Source of the DNA: Bacteroidota bacterium
GTDB taxonomy: Bacteria; Bacteroidota; Bacteroidia; Bacteroidales; UBA1402
Direction of reading: 5' to 3'
Assembly: GCA_030706285.1 (NCBI GenBank)
Contig: JAUZOU010000243.1
Coordinates: forward strand, 1 to 5,075
Length of the DNA stretch: 5,075 bases
Shown: positions 1 to 5,075 of the stretch, one piece after another
Numbering within the stretch: position 1 is the first letter of the stretch
Layout: every line of letters begins with the position of its first letter
Notes under the pieces: generated by a model
The model's input: only the letters and a program-made list of their open reading frames with translations
Told to the model about the DNA's origin: nothing
Database searches by the model: none
Position numbers and translations under genes: made by a program

Positions 1-498
1 ACGATTGATGACAAAGTATCTTCCGTCGAACATGCAGACGACAATTCAGGCTGGAGGATGGTCAAATATCCATTTTACCCGGACTCAGATGGTGATAAAA
101 TTTATGAAGCCGATTATGCCGAAATCAGATTGGCGGAAATCTATTATTCGCTGGCAGAATGCAAACTCAGGGAAGGGAAAACGCTGGAAGCCGGTAATTT
201 GTTGAATAAAGTCAGACAACGCAACTATCCGGCAGCCGATTACCCGACAACCTTATATGAAGGGACAGAATCTCCTTCAGGCAAAGTAAAGTTGGATATG
301 GACGAAATGCTGGATGAATGGGGACGTGAATTCCTTGGAGAAATGCGCCGCCGCACCGATCTATGCCGGTTCAACAAATTCTCACAACCTTGGTGGGATA
401 AAACCGATACTGATCCAAATCATGACATCTTGCCGCTCAGCAGAACAGCGTTGTCTTCAAATCCGAAACTCAAACAAAATCCAGGTTACTCAAAGTAA
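1..498 (+). CDS. SusD/RagB-family nutrient-binding outer-membrane lipoprotein, C-terminal part (5' end outside window)
   Basis: The reading frame is open from base 1 and ends at a TAA at 496-498, giving the last 165 residues; a full SusD homologue is usually around 500-600 residues, so roughly two thirds lie upstream. SusD-like lipoproteins sit over a SusC TonB-dependent transporter at the cell surface and help bind and import oligosaccharides. Visible family marks are the TPR-like helix with DYAEIRLAEIYYSLAEC (residues 38-54 of the fragment), then LLNKVRQRNYP with the typical helix end, the GREFLGEMRRRTDLCRF segment (108-124), which matches the family's 'E-R-R-R-E-L-x-x-E-G-x-R-x-x-D-L-x-R-F' pattern, and the C-terminal LPLSRTALSSNP...QNPGY (144-163), which matches the usual 'P-I-P-x-x-E-L-x-x-N-P-x-L-x-Q-N-P-G-Y' end. 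It precedes a SusE/F-like gene by 53 bases, as in canonical Sus loci. The family call is firm; the ligand cannot be read from this part. Confidence 0.93.
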   Translation, partial: TIDDKVSSVEHADDNSGWRMVKYPFYPDSDGDKIYEADYAEIRLAEIYYSLAECKLREGKTLEAGNLLNKVRQRNYPAADYPTTLYEGTESPSGKVKLDMDEMLDEWGREFLGEMRRRTDLCRFNKFSQPWWDKTDTDPNHDILPLSRTALSSNPKLKQNPGYSK

Positions 499-551
499 AC
501 AACAAACACCTTTTATCTTTTAATTATTCACAATTAATTAGTAAATGATTT

Positions 552-1598
552 ATGAAAAACAAAACAAACTTCTTTAAACACGGGTCAATTGCGTGCTTAT
601 TGATTTCTTTGGTGAGCGTTTTCACCTTTTATTCATGCGATAACGGTGACGATGCACCGGCCGTTGTACCAACATCCAAATTATACATCGCCGGTTCAGC
701 CGCAACAGGTATAACCAATGTGACACTGGAAAAAGACAGTACTATCTTTACCTACAGCGGCGTTTTATCAGCTGGAACGTTGTATTTCCAAACCACTAAG
801 GGGAGTGATAAAAATGTTTATAAACTCGGCCAGGATAGTACGGTTGAATTGAACGGAACAACACCGTTTACCATTCCTGAAAAAGGGTATTATGACATCG
901 TGGTAAACCTGACAACCAAGAAAATCACGATGTCTCATTCTGCCTTGGGCAACAGTTTATTCATGATTGGCCCTCCCGTTGATGCCTGGGATGGTGTAAG
1001 AGGTGGCTGTTTAACCTGTACCGACGCAAAACCGTTTGTTTATACGTATACTCATTTTTTCTTTGCTGGAGCCTACAAATTTTTGCTTCAAACGGATAAC
1101 ATGTTGGCCAAATTCGCCCCGGACAAGACTTCCGGAGATATTGTCTTCTTTCCAACGGAAGATGCTGCTGTTGCAGCCAATTATCAAAATGAGAACTGGA
1201 ATCTCGCCAGCGAAGGAGACTACACCGTTACGGTAGACTTACTCCAGAAAAAAGTGACCATGACTCCGGTTGTTTACTTTCCAAACCTCGTGGACAGCGT
1301 TTTCATTGTTGGCAATAAATATGGATGGGATGCCAATGTTGGCGGAAAAGCATTGACCAGAAGCACGGCAAACTCAAAAGTCTTCTCTATTACAGATAAT
1401 CTTGATGCCGGAGTCTTTAAATTTGCACTTCAAAAACATTGCTACAGACCTTGCCTGACCAAAGTGACAGACACCCAATTTGCGTATTATACGGCTCCAT
1501 CAGATGCACAGGATGTAAAATGGGAAATAACGGCAGCCGGTAACTATACCATTACATTGAATTTGTCGACAAACGGGATAACCATTGTCAAAAATTAA
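552..1598 (+). CDS. SusE/SusF-like three-domain surface glycan-binding lipoprotein
   Basis: This is a 348-residue protein with a lipoprotein signal peptide: basic start, hydrophobic stretch at 12-25 and lipobox FYSC with the acylated cysteine at residue 29. The following DNGDD is acidic, like the surface-export signals known from Bacteroidota lipoproteins. The mature part is built from three beta-sandwich-like repeats: about 42-128, 134-239 and 248-346. Each opens with a strand of the type LYIAG / LFMIG / VFIVG and closes with G-x-Y-x-(I/V)-x-(V/L)-(N/D)-L followed by a final strand. Repeats 2 and 3 carry a WD motif after the opening strand (DAWDG 144-148, YGWDA 257-261) and an AG-x-(Y/F)-KF-x-LQ segment (172-180, 286-294). 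SusE/SusF proteins bind glycan with such tandem domains, and the position after susD fits. The start is the first ATG that gives a complete signal peptide. Repeat 1 contains no tryptophan. The ligand is unknown. Confidence 0.82.
   Translation: MKNKTNFFKHGSIACLLISLVSVFTFYSCDNGDDAPAVVPTSKLYIAGSAATGITNVTLEKDSTIFTYSGVLSAGTLYFQTTKGSDKNVYKLGQDSTVELNGTTPFTIPEKGYYDIVVNLTTKKITMSHSALGNSLFMIGPPVDAWDGVRGGCLTCTDAKPFVYTYTHFFFAGAYKFLLQTDNMLAKFAPDKTSGDIVFFPTEDAAVAANYQNENWNLASEGDYTVTVDLLQKKVTMTPVVYFPNLVDSVFIVGNKYGWDANVGGKALTRSTANSKVFSITDNLDAGVFKFALQKHCYRPCLTKVTDTQFAYYTAPSDAQDVKWEITAAGNYTITLNLSTNGITIVKN
675..1589 (+). repeat. Three degenerate tandem domain repeats inside the SusE/F-like gene
   Basis: The approximate units are 675-935, 951-1268 and 1293-1589, recognisable at protein level only. 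Units 2 and 3 are the most alike: opening hydrophobic strand ending in G, a WD motif, a GG a few residues on, an (F/D)AG(A/V)(Y/F)KF strand ending in LQ, and a closing Y-T-(V/I)-T-(V/L) strand. Unit 1 is shorter, lacks the WD motif and has only a loose SAGTLYFQ counterpart. This suggests old domain duplication with units 2 and 3 as the likelier glycan-binding ones (inference). Confidence 0.6.
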
Positions 1599-1639
1599 CG
1601 GTTAAACAAGTTTCAGAAGAGAGTGACTATCCAGGTGAC

Positions 1640-1669
1640 CATTTGCCGGTTATTCCATATGGGCAAATG
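1640..1669 (+). promoter_or_regulatory. Perfect 8-bp inverted repeat, possible RNA hairpin or operator
   Basis: CATTTGCC at 1640-1647 is exactly complementary to GGCAAATG at 1662-1669, with a 14-base loop. AGAGTG (1620-1625) and CACTCT (1685-1690) could pair outside it, making a larger interrupted stem. There is no T-tract directly after it, so it is not a simple terminator. It could be an mRNA processing or stabilising stem that lets susD/E-type transcripts accumulate differently from the enzyme genes, or a protein-binding site; the sequence does not distinguish these. Confidence 0.4.
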
Positions 1670-1699
1670 CTTTAACATGACTACCACTCTATGCCAGGT

Positions 1700-1725
1700 G
1701 TTTCACTTTCTTTTGAAACTTTTTT
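1700..1725 (+). terminator. Weak intrinsic-terminator-like hairpin
   Basis: GTTTCA (1700-1705) pairs with TGAAAC (1714-1719) around an 8-base loop and is followed at once by six T residues (1720-1725). The stem is short and AT-rich, so termination would be partial at best; a partial stop here would reduce expression of the downstream enzyme genes relative to the susD/E-like genes. A second GTTTCA at 1610-1615 could compete for the same TGAAAC. It could also be chance in an AT-rich gap. Confidence 0.35.
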
Positions 1726-1776
1726 ACAAAAAATCGAGTCACCTATTAGAAAATCATCTATTTAAGGTAAAATAAT

Positions 1777-3090
1777 ATGAGTGTTAAGCATGCTTGTTTG
1801 ATTATAACATTATTCGTTTCGTTTTCTTTTTCCATGTATTCCTGCGATGAAGCATCAGAGCCAATACCGGATGTGACAACAGATAAAGACTCTCTGACCA
1901 ATCAGACCACACTCAATGTGCTGGATTACGGAGCTGATAATACCGGAGTAACCGATTGTTCCGCGGCGTTCGAAAAATTAATCAAAGCCATGGGAACCAA
2001 TTCACAAATTGATATCTATTTACCAGCCGGTAAATACAGAATAGCTAAACGAATTTTGTTTGACCAATCAAATTTCTCCGGTTATTCGACAAGTCACGGG
2101 CTTCGGTTTCATGGAGCCGGCGAAGATGTAACCGAACTGATTTGTGACAACACTCAAGGTGGTTTCTATTTTGATGCCGGCACCAACCTGATTACAGTGA
2201 CGGTTGAAGATCTAAGCTTTGTGGCGGCAAAAGACAATTCAGGTACTGCCATCGAGTTTAATACGGCAGGGCAAAACTCAGGTGACCATCATTCGAGAAT
2301 GTTTCAGGTAAGAAACGTGCTGATCCGTGGCGATAAATTCGACAACGGCTATTTCTTAAACGGAATCTTATGCTATAATGCATGGTACCCTATGCTTGAC
2401 AATGTCGATATAACAGCCCGATACGGCACCGGATCAGAAAAATACAAAATGGGCATCGGCATTTTGTTTCAAGATTGTTACAGCCCGATTGTCACCAGCA
2501 GCTACTTCTGGGGCAACGCCAGTTACGGACTTATGTATAAAGGAGTTAACATTTCACCGGAAGACGGCATTGTGGAAGATTCCTATTTTGTGGGACAGGA
2601 GAACGGTATCTATATTGACTTGGCAGATCTCCCCAATTGGTCCGAACCAGCTTTTCATGTCACCAATTGCCACATCAATTATTTAAAAAATGGATTGTTC
2701 CTAAAAGGTATCCGTCAGGCATTTATCTCCAGCAATCTATTTTATTGCCACAACGAAGCCGGTAGCAGGTGGAAAAAAGATACCAATCCAGTAAGCAGTT
2801 ACGAATCCAGAGACATCAATTGCGACTATGCCTCAGACATCATAATAGCCAATAACCAGTTTACTGAACCAGCCAGTCCTAAACGGGTTGCCGTTGACAT
2901 TTCGGCCAATTGTGGCAACATCATGATTCAGTCGAACATCTTCAATCTGGATGCAACCGGCATCCGTAACAACTCTACGAAAACAAGCTATTCAATGGGC
3001 AATGTGTTTGGCGGAGATCCTTCCTTTGCAGTAGGCCTTGTGCCCTATGTCGATAACACCGGAACACTAAAAATCATCGATTATAACTAA
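1777..3090 (+). CDS. Putative right-handed parallel beta-helix lipoprotein (pectate-lyase/rhamnogalacturonase-like superfamily)
   Basis: This is a 437-residue protein with a lipoprotein signal peptide: hydrophobic 6-20, lipobox MYSC with cysteine 23, then acidic DEASE, consistent with surface or outer-membrane anchoring. Residues 47-69 carry the hallmark that opens pectate-lyase-3/GH28-related beta-helices: NVLDYGADNTGVTDCS followed by AAFEKLI (family pattern 'DYGAxxDGxTDxxxAFxxAI'). IYLPAGKYRI (80-89) matches the next conserved 'P-x-G-x-Y' strand. From about 137 to 410 there are repeated short strand-turn units (for example VEDLSFV, VRNVLIRG, LDNVDITA, VEDSYFVG, ISSNLFYC, IANNQFTE, IQSNIFNL), as expected of beta-helix coils. 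Related folds include pectate lyases, rhamnogalacturonases, epimerases and phage tailspike depolymerases. The GH28 NTD and DD catalytic motifs are not evident, so activity is unassigned. It lies 12 bases before the GH37-like gene, so the two are probably co-transcribed. Fold call fairly firm; function open. Confidence 0.78.
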   Translation: MSVKHACLIITLFVSFSFSMYSCDEASEPIPDVTTDKDSLTNQTTLNVLDYGADNTGVTDCSAAFEKLIKAMGTNSQIDIYLPAGKYRIAKRILFDQSNFSGYSTSHGLRFHGAGEDVTELICDNTQGGFYFDAGTNLITVTVEDLSFVAAKDNSGTAIEFNTAGQNSGDHHSRMFQVRNVLIRGDKFDNGYFLNGILCYNAWYPMLDNVDITARYGTGSEKYKMGIGILFQDCYSPIVTSSYFWGNASYGLMYKGVNISPEDGIVEDSYFVGQENGIYIDLADLPNWSEPAFHVTNCHINYLKNGLFLKGIRQAFISSNLFYCHNEAGSRWKKDTNPVSSYESRDINCDYASDIIIANNQFTEPASPKRVAVDISANCGNIMIQSNIFNLDATGIRNNSTKTSYSMGNVFGGDPSFAVGLVPYVDNTGTLKIIDYN

Positions 3091-3102
3091 CAGCCGCCAA
3101 TC

Positions 3103-4419
3103 ATGATTTCATTTAAAAGAACGGCATTTAGCCTCCTCTTTCCATTGGTTGCGTTGCTTTCCTTTGCTGAAACGGACAATAACCTGACCAAAGAAGTCAG
3201 AGCCTTTATCGCTGCAAACTGGAACGGTACAATCGAAGTCAATCTAAGGGATTCGGGCAATTTAATCGGATTGCCCAAGCCCTACAATGTACCGACTGTT
3301 TCCGGGACAAACGTCTTTAAAGAAATCTATTACTGGGATACTTATTTTACCAATGTCGGTTTGTTATTGGATCACCAAAAAGAACAAGCCCAAAATAACG
3401 TTGACGATATCTTATATATGGTCAATCGTTTTGGCAAAATGTTGAACGGAAGCAATGTCTGCTACCTGAATCGGTCACAGCCACCCTATTTAAGCATGAT
3501 GGTTTTTGATGTCTATCTGGCCAACAAAGATAAAGTGTGGCTGAAATCTGCCGTAAATACATTAGAGAAAGAATACGCTTTCTGGATGAAAGAGCGACTG
3601 ACACCTTGCGGACTAAACCGGTATTCCAGTTCAGCTTCTGAGGTTGAAAAAAGGTGGATGGCAAATCTGGTCAAGGAGCGATTCAATGAGCCTGACCTTT
3701 TGAAGGGATTGACCGATCAACAGCTACTTACGTTAGGTAGCCACTACACGGCTGAAGCTGAATCCGGCTGGGATTTTACACCCCGTTTCGAAAACCGTTG
3801 TGAGGATTTCTGTCCAATAGATTTGAACTGCAACCTATATCTGTATGAAAAGAACTTTGAGTTTTTCTATAAGCAGTTAGGGAAAAAAGATAAAGCCAAC
3901 TACTGGAGAGCCCTCGCCGACAAACGGAAAAAGCTTATTAACAGCTACTTCTATGATAAAGAACAAAAAGGCTTCTATGATTACGATTATGTGCACAAGA
4001 CTCATTCCAACGTTGTCTCGGCAGCCATCTTTTCCTTACTGTATGTCAACGTTGTCAACCATCAAAAAGCCAAGCTAATCGTTGACTCGTTCAACTTGCT
4101 GGATACACCTTTCGGACTTCGGTCCTGCGAAGAAAAGGCATACGGCCGCACATACCAGTGGGGATGCGTCAACGGTTGGGCGCCATTGCATTATATAGCA
4201 GCAGTAGGACTCGAGCAGTATAAATATATCAAAGAGTCAAACCGGATAAAAAATCAATACATCCATCTGGTCAATGAAAATTTCAAGAAGACCGGAAATT
4301 TATGGGAAAAGTACAACGTACTGGATGGATCCGTCCATACGACCAATGAATATGAGATGCCGGCATTTTTAGGCTGGACAGCAGGCGTTTATATCTATTT
4401 CACGGAATATCAACGTTAA
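3103..4419 (+). CDS. Exported GH37 (trehalase-family) glycosidase, divergent active site
   Basis: This is a 438-residue protein with a cleavable signal peptide (basic K5-R6, hydrophobic 8-21, likely cut after SFA at 22) and no lipobox, so it is probably periplasmic. From about 45 on it follows the GH37 (alpha/alpha)6-barrel. Visible landmarks are VFKEIYYWDTYF (71-82, signature 1), NRSQPPYLSMMVFD (123-136), SGWDFTPRF (221-229) with the likely catalytic acid D224, the PIDLN motif (238-242), QWGCVNGWAPLHY (352-364, signature 2), WEKYNV (401-406) with the likely base E402, and NEYEMPAFLGW (415-425). Compared from memory with E. coli TreA, D312, E496 and E511 are kept, but signature 1 lacks the PGGR arginine (V71 instead), the PRPES segment is not recognisable, and QWDxPNGW has become QWGCVNGW. 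It is also shorter than TreA (about 560 residues), missing much of the N-terminal region. Family membership is firm; trehalose as substrate is doubtful. Confidence 0.87.
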   Translation: MISFKRTAFSLLFPLVALLSFAETDNNLTKEVRAFIAANWNGTIEVNLRDSGNLIGLPKPYNVPTVSGTNVFKEIYYWDTYFTNVGLLLDHQKEQAQNNVDDILYMVNRFGKMLNGSNVCYLNRSQPPYLSMMVFDVYLANKDKVWLKSAVNTLEKEYAFWMKERLTPCGLNRYSSSASEVEKRWMANLVKERFNEPDLLKGLTDQQLLTLGSHYTAEAESGWDFTPRFENRCEDFCPIDLNCNLYLYEKNFEFFYKQLGKKDKANYWRALADKRKKLINSYFYDKEQKGFYDYDYVHKTHSNVVSAAIFSLLYVNVVNHQKAKLIVDSFNLLDTPFGLRSCEEKAYGRTYQWGCVNGWAPLHYIAAVGLEQYKYIKESNRIKNQYIHLVNENFKKTGNLWEKYNVLDGSVHTTNEYEMPAFLGWTAGVYIYFTEYQR

Positions 4420-4505
4420 CATAATAATAAAAACATAAATCCCAGGGCAGGCCTTGGGTATTAATTCCGCCCCAAGGGACGTGAAATTCAACCCATAAAG
4501 ATTAA
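4420..4505 (+). other. 86-base intergenic region with overlapping inverted repeats
   Basis: After the GH37-like stop there is an AT-rich stretch (4420-4440), then CCTTGGG (4452-4458) and its exact complement CCCAAGG (4471-4477) around a 12-base loop. An upstream CCCAGG (4441-4446) could instead pair with the same CCTTGGG with one bulged T, so two mutually exclusive stems can be drawn. There is no T-tract after either, so a classical terminator is not supported. No Shine-Dalgarno sequence precedes the next ATG, as is normal in Bacteroidota. Confidence 0.45.
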
Positions 4506-5075
4506 ATGAAATTCATCTCAACAGTTACCTGCCTTTTTCTAAGCTGTGCCCTGAGTCTTTCCGGTCAGGATATCTATCGACAACAGAGAGCCGCGTGGCT
4601 GCAAATAGCCGAACGTTGCAAGCCCAAACTGGTTAACAAACTGGAAAAACCGGTTCAATTGACGACGCTGGTCAAAGATGAACAAGCGTTTCAAGGCTGG
4701 AAAGCCGTCCGTTCCGGTTCAATCGACTCTCTCTATCAGGTGTCTTTCGAATCAAAAAACGGTGTTATTGTCGACTTTGGAAAACATTTGACAGGCTATG
4801 TTTCCATTGTGTTATCACCCCTTCAAAAAACGCCCGATGCCCCTATACGGTTAAAACTGACAGCTGGAGAAGTGCCGTCCGAATTGGCCACCTCGTTCGA
4901 CAATTACCAAGGAGGATTAAGTCGCGCATGGCTTCAGGACGAGATACTGACAGTCATGAACATTCCGGATACCATTACCATCGCACGCCGGTTAGCCTTT
5001 CGTTATGTAAAGATAGAACTGCTCACGGTGCCTCAATACACTTTCCGGATTTCGGATATTTCCTGTACATCCGTC
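4506..5075 (+). CDS. GH78-like alpha-L-rhamnosidase family protein, N-terminal part (3' end outside window)
   Basis: The frame opens at ATG 4506 and stays open for 190 codons to the window edge. It starts with a signal peptide (MKFISTVTCLFLSCALSLSG, probable cut near residue 20), so the product is exported; a cysteine at 14 is an unlikely lipobox because only 13 residues precede it. GVIVDFGKHLTGYVSIVL (86-103), the following LKLTAGEVPSEL (116-127) and AFRYVKIELL (164-173) match the beta-sandwich region before the catalytic barrel of bacterial rhamnosidases, where 'VVDFGxNLTGxVxL ... GExL' and 'FRYVxI' are typical. GH78 enzymes remove terminal alpha-L-rhamnose from glycans or glycosides. The catalytic barrel with its acidic residues is not in the window, so activity cannot be confirmed and a related beta-sandwich glycosidase remains possible. 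It follows the GH37-like gene by 86 bases on the same strand and is probably in the same operon. Confidence 0.72.
   Translation, partial: MKFISTVTCLFLSCALSLSGQDIYRQQRAAWLQIAERCKPKLVNKLEKPVQLTTLVKDEQAFQGWKAVRSGSIDSLYQVSFESKNGVIVDFGKHLTGYVSIVLSPLQKTPDAPIRLKLTAGEVPSELATSFDNYQGGLSRAWLQDEILTVMNIPDTITIARRLAFRYVKIELLTVPQYTFRISDISCTSV

Larger units (their letters stand above)
1599..1776 (+). other. 178-base intergenic region between the SusE/F-like and beta-helix genes
   Basis: No convincing ORF is seen here. The region is AT-rich in its second half and holds a perfect 8-bp inverted repeat (1640-1647 with 1662-1669), an outer 6-bp complementary pair (1620-1625 with 1685-1690), a duplicated CCAGGTG (1631-1637 and 1694-1700) and a terminator-like hairpin with T-tract (1700-1725). 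It is the largest gap in the window and divides the binding-protein genes from the enzyme genes. No good match to the Bacteroides promoter (TTTG ... TAnnTTTG) was found; the nearest, TTCTTTTG at 1708-1715, lacks a properly placed -33 element and lies inside the hairpin. Confidence 0.6.

Noticed and set aside
314..523. Forward ORF of 69 codons overlapping the SusD-like C-terminus in another frame
   Set aside because: The overlapping frame carries the conserved SusD C-terminal motifs; this one is a shadow that runs into the intergenic gap.
521..540. TAATTA repeated on both sides of an 8-base spacer before the SusE/F-like gene
   Set aside because: TAATTA is self-complementary and expected often in an AT-rich 53-base gap; there is no T-tract or promoter context to give it meaning.
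961..1155. Reverse-strand ORF of 64 codons inside the SusE/F-like gene
   Set aside because: It lies wholly antisense to a well-supported gene, its product has no recognisable family motif, and no start signal is visible.
1708..1715. TTCTTTTG as a Bacteroides-type -7 promoter element
   Set aside because: One consensus base is wrong (T for A at position 2), no TTTG is placed at the right distance upstream, and the bases are part of the terminator-like hairpin.
3087..3278. Reverse-strand ORF of 63 codons across the start of the GH37-like gene
   Set aside because: It is antisense to the signal peptide and N-terminal coding region of a confident gene; its composition looks like a shadow reading.
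3422..3664. Reverse-strand ORF of 80 codons inside the GH37-like gene
   Set aside because: It is antisense to conserved GH37 sequence including NRSQPP, and the translation resembles no known protein.
3103..4419. Naming the GH37-like gene treA or treF
   Set aside because: The loss of trehalase-specific binding residues and the PUL context make the trehalose assignment unsafe, so only the family is called.
1..5075. CRISPR array, tRNA/rRNA gene, insertion sequence or phage attachment site
   Set aside because: No regularly spaced direct repeats, tRNA-like cloverleaf, transposase ORF or terminal inverted repeats were seen on either strand.

Overview
The window is a fragment of a polysaccharide utilization locus (PUL) from a Bacteroidota bacterium. 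The evidence is a SusD-like C-terminus followed by a SusE/SusF-like multidomain surface lipoprotein, two lipoproteins with short Bacteroidota-type signal peptides and acidic residues after the lipid-bearing cysteine, and no Shine-Dalgarno sequences before the starts. Nothing in the sequence identifies a genus. All genes are on the + strand.

Layout: (1) 1-498, the last 165 codons of a SusD/RagB nutrient-binding lipoprotein; its start, and presumably the partner SusC/TonB-dependent transporter, lie upstream of the window. (2) 552-1598, a three-domain SusE/SusF-like lipoprotein. (3) 1599-1776, a 178-base non-coding gap with a perfect 8-bp inverted repeat and a weak terminator-like hairpin plus T-tract. 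(4) 1777-3090, a lipoprotein predicted to be a right-handed parallel beta-helix of the pectate-lyase/rhamnogalacturonase-like type. (5) 3103-4419, only 12 bases further on, an exported GH37 (trehalase-family) glycosidase that keeps the catalytic acids but lacks several trehalase-specific binding residues. (6) 4420-4505, a short gap with overlapping inverted repeats. (7) 4506 to the end of the window, the first 190 codons of an exported protein resembling GH78 alpha-L-rhamnosidases.

Working model (inference): the SusD-like and SusE/F-like proteins capture a glycan at the cell surface, the beta-helix lipoprotein binds or cuts it, and the GH37-like and GH78-like enzymes trim oligosaccharides in the periplasm. 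The mix of a GH37-like enzyme and a rhamnosidase-like enzyme points to a target with alpha-linked glucose-like and rhamnose-like sugars. No regulator, transporter or mobile element is visible. The most interesting items are the divergent GH37 active site and the beta-helix protein of unknown activity; neither is a clear new system, and the overall plan is that of a standard PUL.
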